A stretch of 52,204 bases of DNA from an uncultured bacterium (lineage in GTDB: Bacteria; Bacteroidota; Bacteroidia; Sphingobacteriales; Sphingobacteriaceae), in the NCBI GenBank assembly GCA_903828245.1, contig CAIKLP010000030.1:1-52204 (forward strand). Reading direction: 5' to 3'. Of the stretch, positions 46,022 through 52,204 are shown piece after piece (the first letter of the stretch is position 1; every line of letters starts with the position of its first letter). The translations under genes and the position numbers were made by a program. Below the pieces are notes generated by a model. It was not told where the DNA came from. It was given only the letters and a program-made list of their open reading frames with translations, and did not search any database.

Positions 46022-47329
46022 ATGAAGTGGAAGACATCCAAAGACTTATTAATTATATTAATAAGTCTTTTTATTTTACAATCTTGTAAAAAAGAAGGTT
46101 CGATTGGTTTAGAAGATCAATTAAATGAAACAGGCATAGGCGTTGGTAAAAACGATACATCTAGCATTATTGTTTGGACGGTGAAAGACGATACTTTAAT
46201 TTCTTCCAATTATGCAAGAAACCTTTTAGGAGAATTAATTGATCCAGTATTTGGCGAGACCAGAGCCAGTATTGCTTTTCATGCTACGCTTTCTAAAAAC
46301 AATGTGAGTTTTGGTACCACGCCAACACTCGACTCTATTGTAATGGTGATGGGTTATATTGGGGATACTTCCCAAAGATTTTATGGAGATAAAAATTCCT
46401 TATTTAATATTTCTGTATCGCAATTAGACGAAACCATCAGTAATGATAGCATCTATTATTCCAATAAAAAATATAAAGTAAAATCAACCGAAATCGGATC
46501 TGTTCGTTATAGACCAAATCCTAAGGACAGTCTGATTATTCAAAATATTATTGATGGTAAAAAAGATACCCTCATGAAAGTATATCCACAAATCAGAATT
46601 AAATTAGCGGATGATTTCGGTAAAGAATTATTAGCAAAGTCTGGACTAGTTGATTTATCTGATAATACCGCGTTTTTAAATGCATATAAAGGATTTTATT
46701 TAACAGCAAAAAACTTAAGTGGCAATGGTGGTGTAATGTCTTTTGATTTAACGAATGCCAATCGTTCTTATATTATTTTGTATTATAAAAATACAACAGA
46801 CACGAGCAATTTTATTTTTAATATCAATAGTGTTGCGGCAAATGTGAACCGTTACGAGCACGATTATTCGAATACCAAAGTACAATATCAATTTACCGAT
46901 ACCGTTCAGGGGCAACAAAATGCCTACGCACAATCGTTAGCGGGTACCAGAGTGCGTATTCGTTTTCCCGATTTAGAATTAAGAAAAGATTCCAATAAAA
47001 TTGCCATCAACAAAGCAGAATTAATTATCCCAATTGAAACAGGATCGGATAGCAAATTTGCTGCGATTAGTACGCTTTCGTTAAAGGCCAGAAGAAAAGG
47101 AAGTAATGCCGAATATCTTATATCTAGTGGTGTTTATGATGCTAGTAAAAAGCAATACACCATCGAAATGACAAAAACTGTTCAGCAGTTTATTTTAAAT
47201 AAATTAGATTTTCAGGCACTTTATCTAGAAGATGCGAGCAAACAAATCAAGGCCAATCGAAGTATTTTAAATGGTCCAAAACATCCAAGCAGACCTATCA
47301 GATTAGCCATTAGTTATTCAAAACTTTAA
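46022..47329 (+). CDS. DUF4270 lipoprotein
   Basis: A 435-residue lipoprotein: signal peptide with lipobox LQSC (C22), then a beta-rich DUF4270 domain, e.g. GLEDQLNETGIGVGKND, LIDPVFGETRASIAFHATLS, TLDSIVMVMGYIGDT and the C-terminal AELIIPIETGSDSKF. It is exported and likely sits on the outer membrane. No biochemical role is known to me; location between the half starch synthase and glmS suggests a surface polysaccharide or envelope link. Start MKWKTSKDLL fits a signal peptide. Confidence 0.85.
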   Translation: MKWKTSKDLLIILISLFILQSCKKEGSIGLEDQLNETGIGVGKNDTSSIIVWTVKDDTLISSNYARNLLGELIDPVFGETRASIAFHATLSKNNVSFGTTPTLDSIVMVMGYIGDTSQRFYGDKNSLFNISVSQLDETISNDSIYYSNKKYKVKSTEIGSVRYRPNPKDSLIIQNIIDGKKDTLMKVYPQIRIKLADDFGKELLAKSGLVDLSDNTAFLNAYKGFYLTAKNLSGNGGVMSFDLTNANRSYIILYYKNTTDTSNFIFNINSVAANVNRYEHDYSNTKVQYQFTDTVQGQQNAYAQSLAGTRVRIRFPDLELRKDSNKIAINKAELIIPIETGSDSKFAAISTLSLKARRKGSNAEYLISSGVYDASKKQYTIEMTKTVQQFILNKLDFQALYLEDASKQIKANRSILNGPKHPSRPIRLAISYSKL

Positions 47330-47362
47330 TTATTAATTTGCAAAAAATTAACATTTCAAATT

Positions 47363-49198
47363 ATGTGTGGAATTGTAGGATATATTGGACATCGTAATGC
47401 TTACGACGTAATAATTAAAGGCTTAAAAAGATTAGAATATAGAGGTTATGATAGTGCCGGCATAACTTTGTTAAATGGTTCGATGAACATTTATAAAAAA
47501 GCAGGTAAGGTAAGCGATTTAGAAAACTTTGCCGAAGGCAAAGACATCAATGGCTCGGTTGGTATGGGTCATACCAGATGGGCAACACATGGCGAACCAA
47601 ATGATCGCAATGCGCATCCGCATAAATCTAATAATGGAAAACTTTCGATTATTCACAATGGCATTATCGAAAACTACGCAACCATTAAAACAGAATTAAT
47701 TAAAAGAGGACATATTTTTAATAGCGATACCGATACCGAAGTGTTAATTCACTTAATTGAAGAAATTCAACATAAAGCAAATGTTTCTTTAGAAGAAGCA
47801 GTCCGATTATCATTACATGAAGTAATTGGTGCATATGCCATTGTGATTATTTCGGAAGATCAACAAGACGAATTAATTGTAGCACGTAAAGGAAGCCCAA
47901 TGGTAATAGGTATTGGCGAAGGAGAGCATTTTATTGCTTCTGATGCTACACCCATTATTGAATACACCAAAAATGTAGTGTATTTAAATGATAGCGAAAT
48001 GGCCATCGTAAAAAAAGATTCTTTGGTTATCAAAAATATCGAAAACATTGTTCAAAATCCGGTCATTCATGAATTGGAAATGCAATTAGAAATGATTGAG
48101 AAAAATGGCTACGAGCATTTCATGATGAAAGAAATTTACGAACAACCAAAATCTATTTACGATAGTATGCGTGGTAGAATTCGTGCAAACGAAGGTTTGA
48201 TTTCTTTGGGTGGATTAAAAGAATACGAAACTAAATTTAAAAACGCAGACCGAATTATTATTGTCGCATGCGGTACTTCGTGGCATGCAGGTTTAGTGGC
48301 AGAATATATTATCGAAGAATTTGCGCGGGTACCTGTCGAAGTAGAATACGCTTCGGAGTTTAGGTATCGTAATCCAATTATTACAGAAAACGATATTATA
48401 ATTGCCATTTCGCAATCTGGCGAAACGGCCGATACGCTTGCTGCCATTGAATTAGCAAAATCAAAAGGAGCAACTATATTTGGTATTTGCAATGTGGTTG
48501 GTTCTTCTATTCCGCGTGCTTCGCATGCAGGTGCTTACACACATGCTGGACCAGAAATTGGTGTGGCATCTACCAAAGCATTTACAGCGCAAGTAACTAT
48601 CTTAACTTTATTGGCTTGGTCTTTAGCGCAAATCAAAGGAACACTTTCGCGCACCAGAGTGGTAGAATTGTTAACCGCATTAGAAGCCATTCCTGCAAAA
48701 GTGGAAAAAGCATTGACATCAAACGAGCAAATTCAAAAAATTGCAGCAAATTTTAAAGACGCACCTAATTTTTTATATTTAGGAAGGGGATTTAATTTTC
48801 CAGTGGCTTTAGAAGGTGCTTTAAAATTAAAAGAGATTTCTTACATCCATGCCGAAGGTTATCCTGCAGCAGAAATGAAGCATGGTCCCATTGCGTTGAT
48901 CGACGAAAATATGCCAGTAGTGGTAATAGCTACCAAAGGTTCGATTCTCGAAAAAACCATTTCCAATATTCAAGAAGTAAAAGCGCGTAAAGGAGTTATT
49001 ATCGCCATTGTTACCGAAGGCGACATCGAAGTTAAAACAATGGCCGATTATGTGATTGAAATTCCAGATACAGAAGAAGCTTTGGTGCCTTTATTAGCAA
49101 CTATTCCATTGCAATTATTGTCTTATCATATTGCTATTATGAGGGGTTGTAATGTTGACCAACCAAGAAATTTAGCAAAGAGTGTTACGGTAGAATAA
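47363..49198 (+). CDS. glmS: Glutamine-fructose-6-phosphate aminotransferase (isomerizing)
   Basis: Makes glucosamine-6-phosphate from fructose-6-phosphate and glutamine, first step of amino-sugar synthesis for peptidoglycan and lipid A. N-terminal class II glutaminase: MCGIVGYIGHRNA with the nucleophile Cys after Met removal, HTRWATHGEP and NAHPH. Two SIS domains follow: CGTSWHAG, SQSGETADT, GRGFNFPVALEGALKLKE and AEGYPAAEMKHGPIALI, ending LAKSVTVE as in E. coli. 611 residues is normal. 33 bases after the DUF4270 gene; ends before a strong terminator. No glmS ribozyme is seen in the 33-base gap. Confidence 0.97.
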   Translation: MCGIVGYIGHRNAYDVIIKGLKRLEYRGYDSAGITLLNGSMNIYKKAGKVSDLENFAEGKDINGSVGMGHTRWATHGEPNDRNAHPHKSNNGKLSIIHNGIIENYATIKTELIKRGHIFNSDTDTEVLIHLIEEIQHKANVSLEEAVRLSLHEVIGAYAIVIISEDQQDELIVARKGSPMVIGIGEGEHFIASDATPIIEYTKNVVYLNDSEMAIVKKDSLVIKNIENIVQNPVIHELEMQLEMIEKNGYEHFMMKEIYEQPKSIYDSMRGRIRANEGLISLGGLKEYETKFKNADRIIIVACGTSWHAGLVAEYIIEEFARVPVEVEYASEFRYRNPIITENDIIIAISQSGETADTLAAIELAKSKGATIFGICNVVGSSIPRASHAGAYTHAGPEIGVASTKAFTAQVTILTLLAWSLAQIKGTLSRTRVVELLTALEAIPAKVEKALTSNEQIQKIAANFKDAPNFLYLGRGFNFPVALEGALKLKEISYIHAEGYPAAEMKHGPIALIDENMPVVVIATKGSILEKTISNIQEVKARKGVIIAIVTEGDIEVKTMADYVIEIPDTEEALVPLLATIPLQLLSYHIAIMRGCNVDQPRNLAKSVTVE

Positions 49199-49218
49199 TA
49201 CTTGTTTTAACTCCTATT

Positions 49219-49250
49219 AAAAAGCCGCTTGAATTTTCAAGCGGCTTTTT
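49219..49250. terminator. Intrinsic terminator after glmS (copy 1 of an identical hairpin)
   Basis: A perfect inverted repeat with a GCCGCTTGAA / TTCAAGCGGC stem flanked by A and T runs. The same 32 bases recur at 50310-50341 beyond the next gene. Confidence 0.9.
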
Positions 49251-49338
49251 AATTTGAAAAATTCGATTAAAATCAACATTTCTAAATTCCTCCAAAATGC
49301 TAATATGTTTATAACCTTATGCTTGCAAAAAGGCATCT

Positions 49339-49429
49339 GTGAAACTTATTTTATTCTAAATAATTGTAAATCAGCCTATTAAATTAGCAGTAAAATTTAC
49401 TACAAAATCAATTGTGGAAAACTTATTTT
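49339..49429. repeat. Imperfect direct repeat in the spacer before the orphan membrane gene
   Basis: GTGAAACTTATTTT (49339-49352) and GTGGAAAACTTATTTT (49414-49429) are nearly the same, with starts 75 bases apart. They lie in the 281-base spacer between glmS and the orphan membrane gene. Apart from the terminator and a weak promoter, nothing else is seen there. Confidence 0.4.
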
Positions 49430-49458
49430 GTATGAGGCATTTACATTGGGTAAAATTG
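49427..49458 (+). promoter_or_regulatory. Candidate promoter for the orphan membrane gene
   Basis: TTTG at 49427-49430 is followed after 20 bases by TAAAATTG (49451-49458), one mismatch from TAnnTTTG, ending 21 bases before the ATG. Confidence 0.4.
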
Positions 49459-49479
49459 TAAAAACCCTAAAAACCAAAT

Positions 49480-50292
49480 ATGAAAAAAATCATTCAACAA
49501 GTGCTTGATTTTCCGCAATCGGTTAATCAGCAAATTTTCAAAGGACGCATCAACGATGCAGTAGATTCGTTTGATGGTCAGAATGGAGTGAGGTCTTATG
49601 TGAGCTCAATTTACGAGTATATTGCATTCGCTGTTTTTGTGTGGATGGAGTACAATTTATTAATGGCTGCTTACACTTACTTAACAGGTACAGCTACAGG
49701 AATAGAAAAAGCAGGAAGTTTGTTAACGATCGCGTTATTAATTTTATCTGCTTTTCCGATTGCACAATTAATTAGGGCAAGAGGAAATTCATTTAATTCA
49801 TCTCACAGCGGAATGGTTAGTTTTGTTTTCAATGATTTTGTGAAAACAAACATTCGTTTAGTTGGAGAAGTAGTGGCTATCATGGCATTATTTTCGGCAT
49901 TTAATTTTACCTTATCGTTCTTGTTGGATCAGGATTTATTTAATCCAGCAACATCGGGTGCAAACTTATTATCACCAATGGCACCTTTAGCAACTTTACC
50001 GATGAATTTATTAGCAGGCATTATGGCTCACTTTAAATTTGATGGAATTACAGACATGATCAACGGCGCAATGGCTTATAGAATGGACAATAGCGCAGGT
50101 ATCTATTATGGTAATTTTGTTTGGGATGTGAGAGATTGGGCATTGGTATTAGGATCATATGTAAATGTAATGGTTGGTTTAATTATGATGTATATTAGTT
50201 TAGCGATATACGGTTATATCTATGGTATCATCTCAAGTGTGATTGCATGGATTGCAAATCCATCATTCCCTATTTCAATGAGAAATAAATAA
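49480..50292 (+). CDS. Orphan integral membrane protein, unknown function
   Basis: I do not recognise this 270-residue protein. It has a basic/helical N-terminal 45 residues without a cleavable signal, then hydrophobic segments at about 47-70, 80-98, 127-149, 163-183 and 222-259, so five or six membrane crossings. Between them are polar loops such as RARGNSFNSSHSGMV (99-112) and a GITDMINGAMAYRMDNSAG loop (189-207). No catalytic motif is evident. It is a single-gene unit: its own weak promoter, a terminator on each side, and convergence with sodA. Codon use resembles the neighbours, so no sign of recent transfer. Confidence 0.7.
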   Translation: MKKIIQQVLDFPQSVNQQIFKGRINDAVDSFDGQNGVRSYVSSIYEYIAFAVFVWMEYNLLMAAYTYLTGTATGIEKAGSLLTIALLILSAFPIAQLIRARGNSFNSSHSGMVSFVFNDFVKTNIRLVGEVVAIMALFSAFNFTLSFLLDQDLFNPATSGANLLSPMAPLATLPMNLLAGIMAHFKFDGITDMINGAMAYRMDNSAGIYYGNFVWDVRDWALVLGSYVNVMVGLIMMYISLAIYGYIYGIISSVIAWIANPSFPISMRNK

Positions 50293-50305
50293 TAGCATAT
50301 ATCAC

Positions 50306-50345
50306 AACAAAAAAGCCGCTTGAATTTTCAAGCGGCTTTTTTGTT
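50306..50345. terminator. Bidirectional intrinsic terminator (copy 2 of the identical hairpin)
   Basis: A perfect palindromic stem centred on GCCGCTTGAA / TTCAAGCGGC, extended by six A-T pairs and AAC/GTT outside, between the convergent orphan membrane gene and sodA. The inner 32 bases are identical to 49219-49250. Confidence 0.92.
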
Positions 50346-50360
50346 TAAGTATATTTTAAC

Positions 50361-50966
50361 TTATGCTTTTTCGTAACGCTCTGTTACTGCATCCCAATTA
50401 ATCACATTGAAAAATGCAGTCATATAATCTGGGCGTCTGTTTTGATACTTTAAATAATAAGCATGTTCCCAAACATCCATTCCTAAAATTGGTGTGCCTT
50501 TTACTTCAGCAATATCCATTAAAGGGTTATCCTGATTAGGAGTTGAACAGATCGCTAATTTATGATCTGCGCCTACAATTAACCAAGCCCATCCAGATCC
50601 AAAACGAGTGGCACCTGCTGCAGCAAATTTAGTTTTGAATTCGTCGAAGCTGCCAAAAGCTGCATTGATTGCATCTGCTAATTTTCCGCTTGGCGCGCCA
50701 CCTTTATTTGGACTCATGATAGACCAAAACATAGAATGGTTGAAATGTCCACCACCATTGTTTCTCACGGCCATTGGATATTTTGAAATTGATTTACAAA
50801 TTTCTTCGATGCTCAATTTTTCTGCATCGGTTCCTGCAATGGCATTGTTTAAATTAGTAACATATGCTGCATGATGTTTACCATGGTGAATTTCCATAGT
50901 CATTTTGTCGATATGCGGTTCTAAAGCATCGACTGCATAAGATAATGCGGGTAAGGTAAAAGCCAT
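50361..50966 (-). CDS. sodA: Superoxide dismutase, Mn-type of the Fe/Mn family
   Basis: Cytosolic enzyme that dismutates superoxide to oxygen and hydrogen peroxide, 201 residues. Metal ligands visible: H27 ([13 protein letters not shown]), H77 ([11 protein letters not shown]), and the [16 protein letters not shown] segment with Asp and His. The second-sphere pattern (glycine in GGGHFNH and glutamine in TPNQDNPLM) is that of the Mn enzyme (E. coli SodA) rather than the Fe enzyme, although many Bacteroidota members accept either metal. No signal peptide. Convergent with the orphan membrane gene through a shared terminator. Confidence 0.94.
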   Translation of the reverse strand: MAFTLPALSYAVDALEPHIDKMTMEIHHGKHHAAYVTNLNNAIAGTDAEKLSIEEICKSISKYPMAVRNNGGGHFNHSMFWSIMSPNKGGAPSGKLADAINAAFGSFDEFKTKFAAAGATRFGSGWAWLIVGADHKLAICSTPNQDNPLMDIAEVKGTPILGMDVWEHAYYLKYQNRRPDYMTAFFNVINWDAVTERYEKA

Positions 50967-51023
50967 ATTTTCTTTGTTTTTAATTGTTAAATTCTTGATG
51001 CAAATATAAATAAAAACCAGTCG

Positions 51024-51476
51024 TTATTCTGCTCTTTTATTTAGAAAGAAAGCCTGCATGATTGCTTTACTCTCTTCTGCTAACACGCCAACTTTTACAA
51101 TTGTTTTAGGGTGTAATATTTTTTCTCCAAAGCTTGCATATCCGCGTTTTTCGTCGAGTGTTCCAATCACAATTTTTCCGATGTGTGTCCAGTAAGATGC
51201 ACCTGCGCACATGACACAGGGCTCTACCGTTACATAAAGGGTACATTCGGGTAAATATTTTGCGGCTAAAAAATTAGATGCAGCGGTAAAGGCTTGCATT
51301 TCTGCATGAGCCGTAACATCGGTGAGTCTTTCGGTTAGGTTATGTGCTTTGGCTATTATTTTATTTTGACAAACAATGATGGCGCCGATCGGCACTTCAT
51401 CTGCTTCAAAAGCAAGTTGCGCTTGTTTGAGCGCTTCGTTCATAAAATATTCGTCCGAAAATAAAGTATAGCTCAT
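51024..51476 (-). CDS. tadA: tRNA adenosine(34) deaminase TadA
   Basis: Zinc deaminase converting A34 to inosine in tRNA-Arg(ACG). Motifs: VPIGAIIVCQNK, TAHAEMQAF with zinc ligand H57 and catalytic E59, and VEPCVMCAGA with C87 and C90. 150 residues is normal for TadA; a guanine deaminase of the same family is the less likely alternative. It diverges from the RlmI-type gene with a 39-base gap, so the two share a compact promoter region. Downstream is sodA after 57 bases. Confidence 0.9.
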   Translation of the reverse strand: MSYTLFSDEYFMNEALKQAQLAFEADEVPIGAIIVCQNKIIAKAHNLTERLTDVTAHAEMQAFTAASNFLAAKYLPECTLYVTVEPCVMCAGASYWTHIGKIVIGTLDEKRGYASFGEKILHPKTIVKVGVLAEESKAIMQAFFLNKRAE

Positions 51477-51493
51477 ATTGAGATTAGTATTTG

Positions 51494-51501
51494 TATTTTT
51501 G
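51494..51501 (+). promoter_or_regulatory. Candidate -7 promoter box for the RlmI-type gene
   Basis: TATTTTTG is an exact TAnnTTTG match, 14 bases before the ATG, inside the 39-base spacer to the divergent tadA. No well-spaced -33 element is visible. Confidence 0.4.
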
Positions 51502-51515
51502 GTAAAAATAGAAAA

Positions 51516-52204
51516 ATGATTCAGGTAAATTTAGCAAAGGGGAAAGAAAAACCAGTAAAACATCACCACAGTTGGGTGTTTTCGGGTGCAATAGCCAAAG
51601 TGTTAGGCCAGCCCGCCAATGGCGATTTAGTGAGGGTGAACGATTTCAACGGACAATTTTTGGCTTACGGTTATTATAATCAAGCTTCTAAAATCACGGT
51701 TCGTTTATTGGCTTGGTCCGAATCCGAAATAATAGATGAGCAGTGGTGGTTTCAAAAAATATTTAAATCGATTGAGCGAAGAAAAGAAGGCATCGATTTA
51801 AATGCGACCGATAGTTACCGTTTAATATTTTCCGAGGCAGACGAATTACCCGGATTAATTGTAGATCAATACCAAGATTATTTAGTTTGTCAATTTTTAA
51901 CATTAGGAATTGATCAAAGAAAACAAATTATCATCGATGCGCTTGTTAAAATTTTAAATCCAAAAGGAATTTTTGAACGCAGCGATGCATCGGCTAGAAT
52001 ACTAGAAGGATTAAGCGTTTCGAGCGGTTTACTTTATGGATCTATTCCAACTGAGCCTATTTTAATCAAAGAAAATAATATTCATTTTTTAGTAGATGTA
52101 AACGAAGGACAGAAGTCGGGTTACTTTTTAGATCAAAGAGAAAATCGTGCATACTTAGCCAATTTTGCAAAAGGTAAAAATGTATTGGATTGTTTTTCTT
52201 ATTC
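51516..52204 (+). CDS. RlmI-like 23S rRNA methyltransferase, N-terminal part (cut by window end)
   Basis: The first 229 codons of a class I rRNA (cytosine-C5) methyltransferase; it runs off the window. Visible: a PUA domain (HHSWVFSGAIAKVLGQPANG, LAYGYYNQASKITVRLLAW), the central EADELPGLIVDQYQDYLVCQ and IFERSDASARILEGL segments, and the beginning of the SAM domain (VDVNEGQKSGYFLDQRENR, then VLDCFSY). These match RlmI/RlmK-type proteins of the PUA-EEHEE-SAM architecture. Start ATG at 51516 follows a -7 box by 14 bases. The target base is inferred from the family. Confidence 0.9.
   Translation, partial: MIQVNLAKGKEKPVKHHHSWVFSGAIAKVLGQPANGDLVRVNDFNGQFLAYGYYNQASKITVRLLAWSESEIIDEQWWFQKIFKSIERRKEGIDLNATDSYRLIFSEADELPGLIVDQYQDYLVCQFLTLGIDQRKQIIIDALVKILNPKGIFERSDASARILEGLSVSSGLLYGSIPTEPILIKENNIHFLVDVNEGQKSGYFLDQRENRAYLANFAKGKNVLDCFSY

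Noticed and set aside
47330-47362. glmS ribozyme or riboswitch before glmS
   Set aside because: The gap to the DUF4270 gene is only 33 bases, too short for the glmS ribozyme, and the family is mainly in Firmicutes.
49411-49425. TGTGGAAAA resembling a DnaA box, hinting at an origin
   Set aside because: A single one-mismatch match without clustered boxes, an AT-rich unwinding element with repeats, or dnaA/rpmH context is not evidence of an origin.
1-52204. Mobile elements, CRISPR arrays, tRNA or rRNA genes, defence islands
   Set aside because: No transposase, integrase, regularly spaced repeats, cloverleaf or defence-type gene was seen; the genes are uniform in composition and intact.

Overview
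The window looks like a chromosomal segment of a low-GC member of the phylum Bacteroidota, probably close to Chitinophagaceae/Sphingobacteriia (lineage inferred from gene content, not from a search). The signs are: a type IX secretion (T9SS) C-terminal sorting domain on a 1210-residue propeller/PKD protein; families largely confined to Bacteroidota (DUF4270, DUF4369-thioredoxin lipoproteins, DUF4920, a half-length starch-synthase-like protein beside glmS); the near absence of Shine-Dalgarno sequences; and several matches to the Bacteroidota -7 promoter box TAnnTTTG. Genes are intact and densely packed. No tRNA, rRNA, insertion sequence, prophage or CRISPR array was seen, and no gene-free stretch exceeds 300 bases. 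The longest are 49199-49479 and 7750-7968.

Layout. 2-289 is the 3' end of a 5-formyltetrahydrofolate cyclo-ligase gene. 271-7749 (-) is a tight unit reading mfd, a small unknown gene, a cyclophilin, xth, hutI and hutG, so transcription-coupled repair and exonuclease III sit with the last steps of histidine breakdown. 7969-9686 (+) is a DUF47 regulator plus a PiT phosphate transporter. 9700-14214 holds an outer-membrane-type orphan, radA, a DUF4920 lipoprotein, a methyltransferase and a SirB1-like protein. 14216-17810 (-) is a second arginase-fold protein, a thioredoxin lipoprotein and aminopeptidase P. 17899-20189 (+) is an epimerase, crcB and tryptophan 2,3-dioxygenase, overlapping or nearly so.

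20191-22773 (-) is fabD, tsaE and an alanine-dehydrogenase-like protein lacking both expected catalytic residues. 22852-23754 (+) is a small membrane protein and a GNAT acetyltransferase. 23751-30054 (-) is an amino-acid permease, a serine-hydrolase lipoprotein and the T9SS propeller protein. 30169-34044 (+) is a rhodanese, a SNF2 helicase and a BioY-like membrane protein. 34046-40393 holds aspS (-), terC (+), and a thioredoxin-fold/M1 aminopeptidase pair (-). 40476-41090 (+) is a SPOR-like protein.

41157-45027 (-) is panC, panD, a flippase-like membrane protein, rfaE2 and an acyl-CoA dehydrogenase. Diverging from it, 45182-49198 (+) is the half starch synthase, DUF4270 lipoprotein and glmS. 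A 270-residue orphan membrane protein (49480-50292) lies between two identical terminator hairpins. It is followed by sodA and tadA (-) and the start of an RlmI-type rRNA methyltransferase gene cut by the window end.

Most of this is housekeeping. No defence system or obvious new multi-gene system was found. The points most worth checking are three familiar-looking enzymes with altered active sites (alanine-dehydrogenase-like, second arginase-like, half starch synthase), the twin hairpins around the orphan membrane gene, and the permease/hydrolase/T9SS unit.
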